NCBI RefSeq assembly: GCF_027595985.1
Contig: NC_073307.1
Location: forward strand, 49,082,509-49,146,508
Reading direction: 5' to 3'
Length of the DNA stretch: 64,000 nucleotides
DNA from: Sorex araneus
Lineage: Eukaryota > Chordata > Mammalia > Eulipotyphla > Soricidae
A program made the translations under genes and the position numbers. This document shows, one piece after another, positions 1 through 13,095 of the stretch (position 1 is the first letter of the stretch; each line of letters starts with the position of its first letter). The notes beneath the pieces are model-generated. The model saw only the letters and a program-made list of their open reading frames with translations. It did no database searches and was not told the DNA's origin.

Positions 1-3000
1 CGCCTGGCCTCCCTGTGTGCTCCTGACTCGAAGCCAGTCCCCCCGCCACTGTGAACCCCCATCCACACAGCCCACAGCCACGGGCACCATCCAGACTGCC
101 CCGCCCCACCCCGGGACGCCTGGGCCTGTGCTCAGGGCACCCCCAGAGCAACGCTCGGCCCCTGCGTCCCTCTGGCCCCCGGCCGATCTGTGGCTTCGCT
201 TCTTCCAGTCTGTATAACTCAGAAGCTACCGGCAGCTGCGAGGGGCCGAGGCAGCCAGAAAGACAAACTTGGGGTCCTCCAGGTCGCTCTCTGCTCAGTT
301 CTCCCCTCTGGGGGTAACTCCCACCCCCCTCACCTGTGCAGGAAAAGTCAGACCCAGCCCCGTGGTGCTGCAGGCCATGGGTTGGGGGCGTCTCTGTGGT
401 CCAAAGCAGCCCCCGGCGTGGGCCTCAGGGAGCTCGGCTGCTTTTCACCCTGACACCCACAGTAAAACTCCATTTTTCCGTGGTTCCTCAGCCCTACCCA
501 CCCCAAGGACCCACATTAATTGTGGGTGAGAGAACAGTACAAGGCGCGGTAGGGACCCAACCACGCCGGGCCTGTGTTTTCACTCTGGCCCCCTTTCAAA
601 CTCTGGTTCTAAACCACAAAACTGACTTGACAAGCTACAGACAGCGAGACGACCCCACCCCCCCAACACACACACATACATGCACCCCCCACCCCAAGTA
701 CTGGCAGTTGCCCCCGGGAGAGGAAAGGAAGTCCCTCCCCTCCAGGCCCCATACTATGCAGAAATCCAAGGAGAGACCCTCCCCTCACACGCCCAGGGTG
801 CGGCAGGCCAGGCAGACTCAGCATCCCGCCCTCCCAATCTTGAGCTCACCAGGTCTAGGGGAGCCCCTTCCTGGGAAGTCCCCCCCCAACCCCCAGCTCA
901 GCGCAGCCATTTGCACAGGCGGGTGCTGTGCCAGCCGCCACCTCCAGGACCACCACGGGTTGGAGGACAGCCTGGAGGTGCCCCCTTCCAACCACCAGCC
1001 AACAGCCCTGTCTGCCATCCAGTTCCCAACCTCGTTTCCCAGTCGGAAAAGTGGCTCTTGGCATACCCAGAGGACCCCCACAAAGAGGCTGAATGGTCCG
1101 ATCCACCCCCCCCCCACATACACACACACCGGGACAGTTGGGCTCCCTGAGACCCTGAGAGAATGTCCAGCCCAGGTGGCCTCCAGAAATGGTTGGGAAT
1201 GTCTTTTAGTTTTGCAGGGACAACTTGGGTTCACACGCGCACCCTCCATGTGGCTACTACACCCTGGGATTGCCCAACATGTGTGCATCACCCCCCCTCC
1301 GCCTCCCCCACCCTTTTGGGACGGCGGGGGCAATAGCCTGGGTGATCCCTCCAGCTCAGGACCCGAGGCTGGGATGGACCCTTGTGAGAGCAGTTTCTGC
1401 TCGGGCCAGGCCGGGACTAGGCTGAAGGCACTGGGGACAGTGTCCTGCCTCCTGTCTGTCCACTGGTCATCTCTGTCCAACTGTCCTTGTATCTGGACTA
1501 CTCAGGGCTGCCCCTCCACATGTACACACACTGCATGGGCTTCTGGGGGTCCTAAGAAACAGGTACAAGGGACACAGCAGAGAGAGGGGACTCAGGGCCC
1601 CCTCAAACACTGCCCATGCTGGGCCTTTGCAGGGCGAGCAAGTGGGCATGCGAGAAGCTCTGAGGGGCACTAGAGGTGCCTTAACCTCACCCCAGGGTGC
1701 AGAGAAAGCAGGCTTCGATGGGAGTAGGGGCTGGGGACCCAGGCTCCCGACCCGGGAGTTTGGACTTTAACCTGGGGACCTCAGATGGCGGGCGCCAGGC
1801 TGGGGCTACCACAGCAACACAGCAGACAGCAGCACTGGCGGGTGGCACCGGGCAGCCCTCTGTAATCAGAATCAAAGGTCCCCGTTTCTAGCAGAGACGC
1901 TTGCCACACTAGGGTCCCACACCCCCACAGGGGATCCAGAGGGTGGGGACCCTGGGCTGGGTTGGGGGGAAGGGTTGAGGGGGCACAAGGATGCCACCTG
2001 CGAATTTCTGTTGGCTCAGCGGCCGAGGTGGCCAGAGCCCTGGTGCCAGCAACCCCCACACCCAGCTGACCCCAGCAATGTCCAGGGAACAATCTCTGTA
2101 GAAAAGTGGGGTACACCCAGAACAAGGCCCATCCTGCTTCCCTGTGGGCTGGTCATTTGCTCTGGTGCCCCATAATCCCCACGGCCCAAAGGCAGCCTGG
2201 CCTGGACGTCTGGAAGGGATGAGCCCACTCTCAGCCTCCGTAAGGAAAAGGCGCGGCCAGGGGAGGGGGGATTCCCTGCCCACCTCCTGCTGCGGCCCCA
2301 TTAGCCCAGGCTCTGGGGTCTGCAGGGTCAGCACCTGGACCTGGCACCCCCGCCGCCAACCCCTGTGCTCTGGAGTGAGTGCTCCTGTGTCTTTAGATCT
2401 GTGCTTTGGTCTCTGTGGCAGCCTCAGGCTCCCCAAAACCAGCTGCCACGGCCCCTCCACACCCTCCTCCAGGGCCGTCACCCAGGCCACGCCCTAATGC
2501 ACAGGCCTCGGGGTCACCAGCCTTCCCCCCAACTCCCGCCCCCCACCTGTCTTGCAGACAAAATGAGGCCCCTTTGGACATGGGGAGGCCGAGAGCACCC
2601 CCAGTCCTGGGGGGAGCGGCCCCTCATCTCCCGAGACCACTCCCATTGCCTTCCCATCGGGGGTCTTGGGACAGGCGCTCCAGGCGTCCTCAGGGTAGGA
2701 CAGGCCCTGGGGGGGGTGGGGCGCGGGAGCTCCCATGGTGCTGGGGGGCTCTCGAAGCCCAGGGAGAAGAAGGTGACAAGCACGTCCCCGTTTGGCCCTG
2801 AGCACGCTGAGGACATGCCTGACCCTCAGGAAAGGCCTTGAAGTGGGACCCGGTTCCCACGGCCCAGGGCAGGCCTGATTCCAGAGGGGAAAAGCCACCC
2901 AGAGCTGCCCATCACCATGGCCCCGGCTGCTGTGCGTGATGGGAGACGGCCATCACCCCCCTAGGAGGGCCAGCGGGGGGTGGGGGCATCAGTTGGGGGA

Positions 3001-4361
3001 GGCTCCTCTCCACAGGGAGTGTGGAAGCAGCCCCTCCCCCACCCCAGAGCGAAGGTGGCCTCTGCAGGCCCCCCTCACACCGCACACACACACACCAGCT
3101 CCCCACCCTATGCCTGGGAGCACCCCCCCAACCTTGCATGAACACCTCCACCTCCTGAGACAACCCTACAGGCCCCTGGTGGCCAGAACGCAGACAGGGG
3201 GAAAGAGACGTTAATCAAATGATCGCCCAACTATTGGCGGTGGGGAAGGGGGGCAGGCGGGCGAGCAAACTCAGGGACCCTCCACTTCTGCTGAGTGGCG
3301 TGGCCACTCTGGGGCATGACGGTCTCTTGCCGCTGTCCCTCCACACGGTGGCCCAGGATGCTCTAGAGTAAGTGACCGACCTGGGGACCCACCCTGGGTA
3401 TTGATGGGAGTGGGGGCAGGTGCCTCCAAACGCATCTGCAGCTCTGGCACCTGGAGGCTCCGGGCTGGGCCTTCGGCACCTGTTCTCAGCAGGGACATTC
3501 CCTGAGGAAAACAAAACAAAACCAAAAAACCCTGCTTGCTGCCCGCAAATGCCAAGGGGTCTCCCTGGCAGGAATCTCCAGGAGCGACCCAGGGAAACTG
3601 GGCAGCTGCCTGTTTCTGCCACAAGGGGGTGCCAGAGACCACAGCGCCAGAGGCAGGTCTGCAGGGTGAGGGGGGCTGGGGTGTTCCCGCCCTGAAGTCC
3701 TTGGGGTCCCTCTCAAGTCTAGGACATGCTCCTCCTGGGGCACGGCCCACCCTCAGCTCTGGCCTCCTGGGGGGAGGGGCTGCAGAGGAGCCTCGCAACC
3801 TCTACAGAGGGATGAAGAGGAAATTATTTAGTCGTGGTCCAGGGAACTGGGGTGTGGGGGTAAAAGCCACCCAAAACACCGCACTCCCCAACTCAGCCTC
3901 AGTGGTGACAGAGGGGGGAGCCCAGCAACCTCTGCCCACCCACCCCGTGTCTTGGCCCATCAACACGATCGGCAACCTGAAGGCCATAGGCGGAGACACA
4001 GGCTGGAGGCTGAGGGAGCAAGGGGGCCGCGTTAGAACTCAAGCTGGCAAAGGCAGTACAGTGTTCCCGGGAGCAGCGGCAATCCCCCCTACCCACCTCC
4101 AACACGGACAAGGTCTGTAGTTCAAGGTGAAGGGGGCTGAGAGCCGTCCCCTCAGTCCCCATCCTCAGTGGGGCCATGTCCCGCTCCCTCTGGCTCCCTT
4201 CACGCCCCACCCGCCCTGCCTTATCCCAGTCTCTGGGCTACGAAACCTTTCATGGGGACAGAGAGGGAAAGGCTGCAGGCCACAGGACAATTGGTGGCTT
4301 CAATTGGTGGCCGGGGTGGGGGGGTGATGAATCCTTGGTGGGACCCTCCAGGACACACTGT
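1..4361. other. Unique GC-rich DNA, no gene recognised
   Basis: C-rich on the plus strand, with CA-rich patches. The longest open frame of the window (336-1673) lies here but starts without ATG and looks like composition noise. No SINEs. Confidence 0.6.
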
Positions 4362-4375
4362 AAGGAGATGCTCAG

Positions 4376-4552
4376 GGCTGGAGCGATAGCACAGCGGGTA
4401 GGGCGTTTGCCTTGCACACAGCCGACCCGGGTTTGATTCCCAGCATTCCATATGGTCCCCTGAGTACTGCCAGGGGTAATTCCTGAGTGCAGAGCCAGGA
4501 GTGACCCCTGTACATCGCCAGGTGTGACCCAAAAAGCAAAAAAAATAAAAAA
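4376..4552 (+). mobile_element. SOR SINE, full length, young
   Basis: tRNA-like head with A box (tagcacagcgg) and B box (gggtttgattcc), the SOR body and an A-rich tail. A perfect target-site duplication aaggagatgctcag lies at 4362-4375 and 4553-4566. Confidence 0.95.
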
Positions 4553-5007
4553 AAGGAGATGCTCAGCTCTCTTCAGCATAAAAATTATCAGAATAAATCA
4601 TCCTCTGGGATAAATGATTTGTTGGTGGAGGCCCAGCAGACCCAGCAGGGCACGGGGCTCTGGCCAGGAAGCAGGAAAACGATGGCGGTGCCGGTGGTTG
4701 GTCGCACATTTTCCAATACTCAGACACTGCCCATGAGCCAGAGGGCTTTCCCGGGCCATCCCTGGCACTGGGCTTTCCGGTCACTGCCATGTGCTCGGTG
4801 CAAGCCCTCCTGCACCCAGGCCAAAGGCAGAGTTGTTTCCTCTAGACCGACGCAGGGCGAAATCTTTGAAGAAGAAACCTTGAGGGCTGCCTGTGTGACG
4901 CTTCAACTGGAGGATATGGCCCAAGCCGGAGCTGGGGCTCACCTGGTCTGGGCACCTTCCGGGCGAGCACTGGGGGCCAAGCATAGGGTGCAGGAAGGCG
5001 GGTGGAG

Positions 5008-5190
5008 GGGACCAGAGCCAGAGGACAGTGGGGACAGGAGGATGCCTGCCTGGTACACATGGCTGACCCAGGTTTCATCCCTGGCATCCCCTAGGGTACC
5101 CCGAGCCTGCCAGGATGATCCCTGAGCACAGAGCCAGGAGTAAGCCCTGAGCACTGCTGGCTGTGGCCCCAAAACCAAAAACAAACAGAA
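5008..5190 (+). mobile_element. SOR SINE, diverged
   Basis: The body agcacagagccaggagtaag and an A-rich tail are clear; the head is worn. This is the last SOR copy before a 16-kb stretch with none. Confidence 0.8.
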
Positions 5191-7970
5191 AAAAAAACCC
5201 ACATAAAATGAAGCCGGAACTCCTGCAGATGAGCTGGTAACTTGGACCTACTGGGGTGATCTCATGGCAGTAGCAGGAATGTGGGGGGGCAGGGAGGGGG
5301 GTTTCTGGCTCTATGCTGGTGATGATCCCATCACCATAATTAGACACGGTCCTTCCTTTCCAATCAGCTATTGGAAACTCTGCCCCAGCACCCGGAGACT
5401 GGCCTCTCACCCCAGCTCGTGCATCTATGGGTGTGGGGGGTGGGGTAGGGTTTGGGGGAGCATTCTGAAAGCACGCCATTTGCCAAAGGGTACAAGGGCC
5501 GAACTCAGGCCCGAGGGAACTGAACCTGTCACAGTGATGTCAGTAGAACGCCCCCTGTGCCCAACCAGGCTAGAAGAAAAACCAACATCTGGGGGGAGGG
5601 GTGGGGGGACCTGGGGGTGGGGGTGTCTTCAAAGGCCATCTGGAGTGACTCCAAAGTTAAACAGTGGCCTTAAGTGCTAGATTCATGTCACAGGAAAGAG
5701 CTTCCATAAATGGGGCTTCACTTTTTAGTTTCCCCCTTCTCCCCGCCCCGCCCCAGCATGGCATGGACCAATTTCCCCACACCTCCGCCCCAGGTCTCTT
5801 TGGTGCCTCAATGTTGCCAAGGAGATGGGGCCGGAGTGCCAGGGGGCCTGAGAAGGTATGTGGTGAGCTGCACCAGAACTGGCTGCCCACCTCCCCAGAC
5901 GCATTCTTTGTGGCATCCCTTCCTATTTCGGGGTGCGGTGGAGGAGGAGGAGGAGGGAGTCTCAGGATCCAGGAGGGGACAGAAGGCTCCCCAGAAGACA
6001 GAAAACTCCACTCATTTTCGCCCGCTCTGCCCTGGAGGGACGGTCACTTTCTGCAAGAGCTTTGGCAGGATTTAGCTTCCCGGGACCCTGCACCAAGCGA
6101 CGGCAAGCAGCTGCCAACTGAGGCACCAGGACAAGGCTTCCAGGGGCCACTGTGGGGGGGGGGAGGTGGGGGCACTCCTGCCAGCACCATCCTGGGCTCT
6201 TCCATGCCATGTGTGCGGGTCCTCACCATCAGTCCTCCTGGAGGCCAGGGAGAGCAGCGGGGACACCACGGGACACACTCACCAGGGAGAAAGGGGTACG
6301 GCGGGGTACGGGTGGCCAGGTACGGGGTGGGTGGGGTGTGGCAATCCTAAACTGCAGCCCCCAACCCCATTCAGCGGGCACCTTCGCTGGGGTGGCCACC
6401 ACAGCAGCAGCCACATACCGACGCCAGGCTCTCCAGACTTTGCAAAGAAATGCGAGCCTGTGACTTGAGCACTCAACGCTGAAGGTAACCCGCTTGTCTT
6501 CAAAAGATGCAAGAGCCAGCAGCCACCGGCCCCCTTCGAAAGAGGCACCGGAAGTCGACGGGTGGTGGGATGGTGGTGTGGAGAGAAGGCGGGGAGTGTG
6601 AATTCTGGGGGCTCAGGAGAAAGACGAGAGAAGCAAGTGCTATGAGACACTCACTGAAAGCTCCCGGACCTTCGTCTCATGTTTGAACGTCATGGGTGAA
6701 ACCGCTCCATATGCAAAGTGCTTCCAGTAGGAGGAGGAAAAAAGGAGAAAATGCTTAAGGCACACAGTCAAACATACAGATTCAAGGGCGACAGACAAAA
6801 GTTGGTGGCCAGACAGATCAGCCGCTCCTAATCCTCACCACAGTAACGTCCGTCTGGCGGGGCACTTCTAATCCAGCCCCAGGGGGATTTTTCTCTTAAG
6901 GCCCGTGAATGAGAGATAATAAAGCTCATTTGGGGAGAGAAAAAAAAAAAAGAGGAAGACATCCCAAATACTGAGGGAGCCCTCTCCCCGGAGCTATAAA
7001 GAGGGTTCATTAGTATTGGGGCTGCCCGAGTGTTCCAAGCAGCTCAGCGTTGGGACAAGCTGCACAAACTTAAAGTGGGACAGGATGATGGTGCTCAGAT
7101 TTACTCCTTGGGGTCAAGGCAGATGGGGAGGGGCCCTGGGGGCACCGGCCAGAGGAAGCTGATGACCCCCGGTGGTGGCGGCATGCTGGAACGCTTGATG
7201 CCTCAAACTCAACGCTGAATGACTTTGTCCATCAGAGTGCCTTAATGAAAATGTTGTAAACAGTGAATTAGGGAACGGGGCTGGGGGTTCGGGGTGGGAA
7301 GTCGATGCTTCCTGACCCTCCTGCCACACGCCGAGATGAAAATCAGTCGATGTCCGACTGTGGATGGGGCGGAATCAAGGAGAAACATGGCATCTATTGC
7401 TCTAGAGGAGCAAAAGCATTTTCTGCGTCACGAGCAGGTAGGGTGTGGGCACGCTAAAGAGCCAGCAGGGACTTCCCCCTCCCCGCCGCCCCCCACCATG
7501 GGATCCACCAGGGATGGTGGTCACATGTCCAACCAAGCATGTCTGACGGAGGAGGCCGAGAGCCACGCTGGGCTCAGTGGACACGGGATTGATAGGGACA
7601 AGACCAGGACTGGCCTTGGGCGTTGACCTGGATGCAGGCCTGAACGCTAGTGATGAGACTCACCAGGTGTGTTTGCTCAAGTGGACATAGGGACAGAGGT
7701 GAGGTTGGGGAGGGAGTGTGGTTCCAGTAGGTCCAGAGCGGAGGGTCGCCCAGCAGCCACTGGCAGAAGCAGAGTTGACAGACAGCTCCAGTTGTTGCCC
7801 CAAGACCACCGTGTGCCACCCATACATTATATTTTGATGGAGGACGTTTCTGCACACACATACACACACCCCATGCCTGTAATGTCTATTGTTGGGCATT
7901 TCTGCCCCCATACCTGGCTCTACTGTTAGGGTCATTTCTGCAAACCCTTTTATGTTGGTGGTAGTGGTGT
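5191..7970. other. Unique DNA with a possible conserved non-coding block
   Basis: G-rich to 6.45 kb. From 6650 to 7270 GC content drops and sites such as ccatatgcaaag (POU-like) and gagataataaag (GATA/HOX-like) cluster. No coding frame recognised. Confidence 0.4.
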
Positions 7971-7971
7971 T

Positions 7972-8002
<31 letters not shown>

Positions 8003-8134
8003 AGTCATTTTGAGATAAAGTTACAAAGCTTTCACCGTCCTGTTTCACTCATACTGTGTTCCAACACCCATCCCTCCACCAGTGCACTTTTCCCACCACC
8101 AATGGCCCCCGTATCCCTCCCACCAACCCCCACC

Positions 8135-8193
<59 letters not shown>

Positions 8194-8395
8194 AGCCTCT
8201 CTAACAAGCACTTTTCTTCGTTCTTTCTCTCTACTTTTGCATATTATGGTTTGCAATTCAGGTAGAGAGGCCCCCCTGTCTGGTCCTTGACCCACTTTCA
8301 GCCCACCTCTCCCGTCCAGCCATCATTGTGACAGTGGTCCCTTCTCCATCCCACCTGCCCTCTCCCTGGTTTGTATTGTTAAGGTACATTTCTGC
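7971..8395 (-). mobile_element. L1 3' UTR fragment
   Basis: Minus-strand L1 3' end similar to 60328-60700: a (TTG)n tail (7971-8000), then caaagctttcac..ccatccctccaccagtgc..ccaccaccaatgg and a tttgcatattatggtttgcaa block. An expanded (CA)n sits inside it at 8137-8193. It is diverged and has no ORF2 remnant, so it is a 5'-truncated copy. Confidence 0.8.
8137..8193 (+). repeat. (CA)n microsatellite
   Basis: About 57 bp of uninterrupted CA inside an L1 3' UTR fragment. Confidence 0.95.
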
Positions 8396-9003
8396 ATCCC
8401 AGAATATCTGGGGTTCACTAAACGCCCGTGGCTTTAGAGTGAGGGGCCCCATGGAGACCCCCACACACACTGGGAATGCCTCCACTGCACCTCTCACTTT
8501 TGAGAATGGGGACAGCCGAAGACCTGACCCCTCCACCTGCTCCCTGCCCCCGCATCCTCTCTCTGGCCGTCAGGAACATGGGAAGCAGATCCCCCACGAC
8601 CCTGCCCCCTTCTCCCGCCACCAGCCTGACCTGGGAAGAGGCAGGGACACCCCCACACATCTGACGGGAGTGCAGATGAGCACTAGGCTGGGAGCCTGCT
8701 CTGTGGCAGAGGCTACTTCCCCACTTGCTCAAGGGTCCAATGTCGGTTGGGGACCCTCCTTGCTGGGGAAGAGGGAAACCTAAGGACGCCCCGGGCCCAG
8801 GAAGCGGAGGTGGGGGGCAGGCAGGGAATCATTTTCCTCCTCATTCCTTTTCATATTTTTCACCTCAAGGATCCAGGACAGCTGGGTCAGAAGCTGCACT
8901 TAGAAAGACAAGACAGGAATGGGGTGGTGGGGGGAGGACAGACCCTTGCCCCTCTGACACTGTGGAGAATAGGGCAGGGACCTCCAGGGGAAATGGACAT
9001 AAC

Positions 9004-9068
9004 GGGTGTGGGCGGGGGGGGGGGGCGGTGAGGGCGGGCTGGAGGGCTGGGGGCTGGGGGGCTCGGGT
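9004..9068 (+). other. G-quadruplex-prone tract
   Basis: More than six runs of three or more G, one of 13, in about 60 bp. No gene is nearby. Confidence 0.6.
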
Positions 9069-10252
9069 TCAAGCAGACCCCCAACCTTCATCTTCTTGGG
9101 CTGAGCCAACTGACCCGTGGGGAGCAGCCAGGGGGGGTTGGCGGTGCCTGAGGCTGGACAGGTTCACTGACCCCTCCAGAGCCCCAGAACCCCCGGATTA
9201 AACACTGACACTGACATGGCCCTGGGCCCTGACTGGGAGGGGATCCCACACACAGGACCCGCCCCCCCCAACTTAGGGGATCAGTGAGGGGCAGTGTCCA
9301 CACCCCAAGCGCCGCCCTGGGATGGTCAAGTGGGTCCTCAGCACCATCCCCCCACCTTTGGGTCAGGGTGCAGGGGTTTCTCTTGAACCTGGTCCCTCCT
9401 TTTGCCCAGTCAGACTCTGAGGACCCAATGGGTGGGTCCCCTCCACCCTGCAGATTCTCACCTTCTCTCTCTTGTTACCTAATCCGGTGATTCTAGACTT
9501 CCACCAGTAGGTATGAAAGATGAAATTCCCATGAAAACAGTGCCATCGGACTACAGGGCTGCTCAGTCTTTGTCTAGGAAGTGCTGACGCTGTCTGTGAC
9601 TTTAGGAGGTGTCCGGCTGAGGAGTGGCCACCGCAGGCCTGGGGGCGCTGGATGAGCACGGGGCTGCAGGAGGCTGCTGGCCCCAGCTCCGGAAACATGC
9701 CCGCCTTCTCGACCTGGGCGCCAAGAGGGCGAGGTATTCGCAGATTGGTGTCTCTGCAGAGAATATTCGAGAAGCGGTGAAGTGGAGCCCTGGGCATGGC
9801 GGAGGCTCTCGCCCTCTCAAAGAGGCCCTCTAGTGCCCTGGACACGGGCACAGCAGCGGGTGGAGCTTGGGAAGGGGGCGGAGAAGGTCCCGATGGCCCT
9901 GAACACGCACCCGCCCTGCTCAGCTGGGGCACACTCAGGGCAGGGTACGGCAGGGTAGGGGCCCCCCACGGCCCCTCCACCGCCAGCCTCTTGGCACACG
10001 TCTTGTTTTTCGTCCTGCATCTGGCAATGCACAGGTCTGTTTTGTTGACCCCATGGGACAGAGACTGTGAGCTCTACACACCACCACCCCTTGCCGCACC
10101 ACACCCCCCGCCACACCCCCCCCCCCCACAGCACCACACCCACCCTGCATAACCTTCAAGATTTTCTTGAGTTACTTTTGTGACCTGCCAGCGAAGACAC
10201 CCCCCAAAGTTGCCCGCTCCTCTTTCTCCTTTAGAGACACTCTTGAAGTAGA

Positions 10253-10304
10253 CAGTCTGGAGACAGTCTGCAAGGAGCTGCCGGTATCAAAAGCAGTTTA
10301 GCTG
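10253..10304 (+). repeat. Direct repeat, copy 1
   Basis: A 52-bp unit containing gcaaggagctgccggtatca; a second copy lies 225 bp downstream. Confidence 0.85.
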
Positions 10305-10477
10305 GCCTCTGGAGTCAAGCTCGTGCATCTCCGTGGCGAGCGGGGCCGGTGCCACCCACCTTCCCGAGAGCACCCTCGCGTCCCTTTGCGGTCACCACGC
10401 CCCCCCCCCCACAAGGAAAAGGCAAGAGAGAAAACCCTTTCCCTTCCTGGGCAGGCATGGGGCGGCAGCTTAGTTCT

Positions 10478-10536
10478 CAGTCTGGAGACATTCTGCATTC
10501 TGCAAGGAGCTGCCGGTATCAAAAGTAGTTTACCTG
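10478..10536 (+). repeat. Direct repeat, copy 2
   Basis: Same unit as 10253-10304 with a 7-base tandem duplication (attctgc twice) and few substitutions. Confidence 0.85.
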
Positions 10537-11514
10537 AGCCCCTTTGAGAAGAATAGGTCCCATGCAAAGTGACTGTGGGGTGCTGGTGTGTGGGGGCACC
10601 AAGATGCTGAGTTCTGGGGGCTCAGCTTGTCCATCAGTTGTTGGAGGTGGGGCTCACAGCCCCCTCAAGTACAGGAACCAGATGAAAAACTAAACCCCTC
10701 TGCCCCCTCCACACCAGGCAGCCTGTGGGGACGGACACTGTGAGTGAGGCCACGGCCCGCTGCACCCCATCACCCCCAAAGGGCACACCCAAGACTCCTG
10801 CCACTGCAGTGACCTTACTCAGGGTTCCGCTGGCTGGTGGGGTCAGGGAGGGCTGGAGAGGGCTTCCTGAGCCTGCCAGGGAGCGGAGGGGGTGGGAATC
10901 AGAAGGGGGAGGTGACGTCCCCCCAGCCTTTCAGTCCAGGGCCCTGGATCAGGCCCCGCAAATCTGCCCCCAAAAGTGGGGCCCCCAAAAAGAGAATGGT
11001 GGGGCGCACCTCCCCACCCCACTCTGCCCTTGTAGAATCTCATGCTTTCCTCAAAGTGGGGGGAATCTGTTCCCACAAAATGCTGAGCCATTCCCACATC
11101 CCCCCGCACCTGCCCTGCAGAAACCAAACTCCCAACCTGAACCCCCAAGAACAGACTCGACCCCCCCGCCACAGCTCTGGGAAGCTCGAGAAGGGGGGAA
11201 CGCCGCTGATCTAGATGCACGACATCCCCATCTCACCTCCCCCATCTCACTCCACCTCCAGGACCCCAGGGTAGGGGCTGGAGGAGGTGGGGACAGTGGC
11301 CGCCATGTCCCCTTGGAGCCTGTGTGTCCCCAGAGACAAGGCAGAGCCCTGGGAGAGCAATTCCCGCTGGGCACAAACTGCCCGGTGCCCAGACTGCTCG
11401 AAGCACTATGCCAGGCTGGGCTGCATCTCTCCAGGCTCCTGGCTGAGGAGATGCCCACCCTGGTCCTCTAACCTCCGCCTCTGTAGCAGCAGGCTCATTG
11501 GAGGGGGTCCTGTA

Positions 11515-11515
<1 letters not shown>

Positions 11516-11559
<44 letters not shown>
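11516..11559 (+). repeat. (CA)n microsatellite
   Basis: Uninterrupted dinucleotide run of about 44 bp. Confidence 0.95.
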
Positions 11560-11561
<2 letters not shown>

Positions 11562-12866
11562 GGCTCGTCCTGCAGCCAGCCCCAGCCCCGCCGCAGATCA
11601 CCACAGGCTGGAGCGTTGGCATGACATGGGTGGAGCACTGGGTCTCCGAATGTGGGCTCCCAGGGGGGTTCCTGGGCTGGCCTGAGACAGGACACGTCCC
11701 AGGAGATGCGCCAGGTGGGGGCTGAGTCAGATGTCACTTCGCTTGACACACAGAGAGAAAATCTTCATGGGATTAAAAACGAGAGGGAAAAAGCAACTCA
11801 TGTTCATGCTCCCCAAAGCTACAGGCGCCGGGCGGGGGCCCGGGGGGGTGCTCAGAGGCCACCCCCAGCCTCCACTCAATATCTTCTGGATTCTCAGTCA
11901 GGTCACATGACAACCAGCCAGATGTCTGTGTTGTTGGGGGTCTCCCCTGGCTCCTCCCTCCCCTGTCGTGAACCGGGACGCGAGTGCGCTGATGACTCCT
12001 GTCCCCCAGGGTGTGAGGGGGGTAGGCTGCGTCCGCAGGCGTCGGGCAGCCACCCCGAGGGCAGCAGCTACAAATGCTCTGCCTGGCCCCCGTATGTGCC
12101 ACAGACCAGACCCCGGCCCCTTCCTGACACCCAGCAGCCCCCTCCTCTCCCCACATTGGACTGAGACCAAGGAAGCCGGGGGAAGGGTGCAGGGTCCCCT
12201 CCGGTGCTTGGGCATGGGATGAGCAAGTTGGGAGGCCTGGAGGGCCCCAGAGGAGGTGGCCGAGCATGTGTGTGGGGTGTGGGCAGTGGGTACACACAAA
12301 GGGGGTCCATGCAGGGGAGAAAGCCCCCACCATCCCTGGTTTCTAGGGCATCTCAGGGTGAAGCCCAGACCGGCCCATTTTACAAAGCAGAACCAGGCAG
12401 GGGCCCCCTCGCCCCTTCACTCAGATGTAGACCGTGTGCCCCAGACACACCAGCTGAACCCTTGTTGGTGAGGCTTCTCCTGCCTTCCCCACCAGCCCCA
12501 AGCTCCGGGACCCCCAAGCCTGGCCTGAGAAACTGCTGGGAGGGGGCGAGGCCAGGCCATGGCTGTGGGGGGTCCCTGATGGCTGGAGTGGTGCGGCCTT
12601 CAAGACACCCCACCGGGGCTGCCTGGCCCCTCACTGCCCGCTACTTCCGTGGGAATGGGGAACCCGGGGGGAGTAAAAAGCTCTTTACTAGGGGCTTGGA
12701 TGGTTGGGATGTTGACAGAGGAGGAAGAGGGGGAAAGTGGAGGAAAGGGGGCGAGGGGACATTTTTGAAGAAGCTGCTGACTCAACCTTAACCCCACTCA
12801 CCCCAGCAGCCAGAGAAGGGGGAGTGCCTGGACCCTTGTGGCTCGGGAAGGTGATGCTCCACCAGC

Positions 12867-12889
12867 GACCGGCACTAGGGGGCGCCCTC
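12867..12889 (+). promoter_or_regulatory. CTCF-like motif
   Basis: ggcactagggggcgccct fits the CTCF core (CC-A-C/G-C/T-AGGGGGCGC) with one early mismatch. Confidence 0.45.
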
Positions 12890-13039
12890 CACCCCGAGGT
12901 CCCCAGCCCTATGGCAGAGATGCAGGGACAGTCTGAGTTGAGCCCTGCTGGGACCGGGACTCAGGGTCCCCCCCACCCCCACTCCCCAGCCCCGCACTGG
13001 TCCCCTGCAGCGGACAGATCCCTCGGGCTGACTCTCCGG

Positions 13040-13095
13040 GGATAGAAATGCTCAGTAAATATTTGTGAAATGAATGAATGAACGAATGAATGCAT
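13040..13095 (+). mobile_element. L2/MIR-type 3' end relic
   Basis: cagtaaatatttgtgaaatg followed by (AATG)n is the typical end of an ancient L2-related element. Confidence 0.55.

Noticed and set aside
331-334. Alternative FAM174B exon 3 acceptor (cttttcctgcacag before GTGA)
   Set aside because: Usable but with a more interrupted pyrimidine tract than 21147 and needing a 25-kb intron; kept only as an alternative.
336-1673. 445-codon open frame, the longest in the window
   Set aside because: It begins at GTG, has low-complexity Pro/Thr/His stretches from CA-rich DNA and no recognisable domain. C-rich, T-poor composition on the plus strand makes stops rare.
7971-8000. (TTG)n as an independent microsatellite
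   Set aside because: It is the decayed A-rich tail of the L1 fragment that follows.
10527-10530. Alternative FAM174B exon 3 acceptor before GTAA
   Set aside because: The pyrimidine tract is broken by aaagggg and the site lies in a direct repeat.
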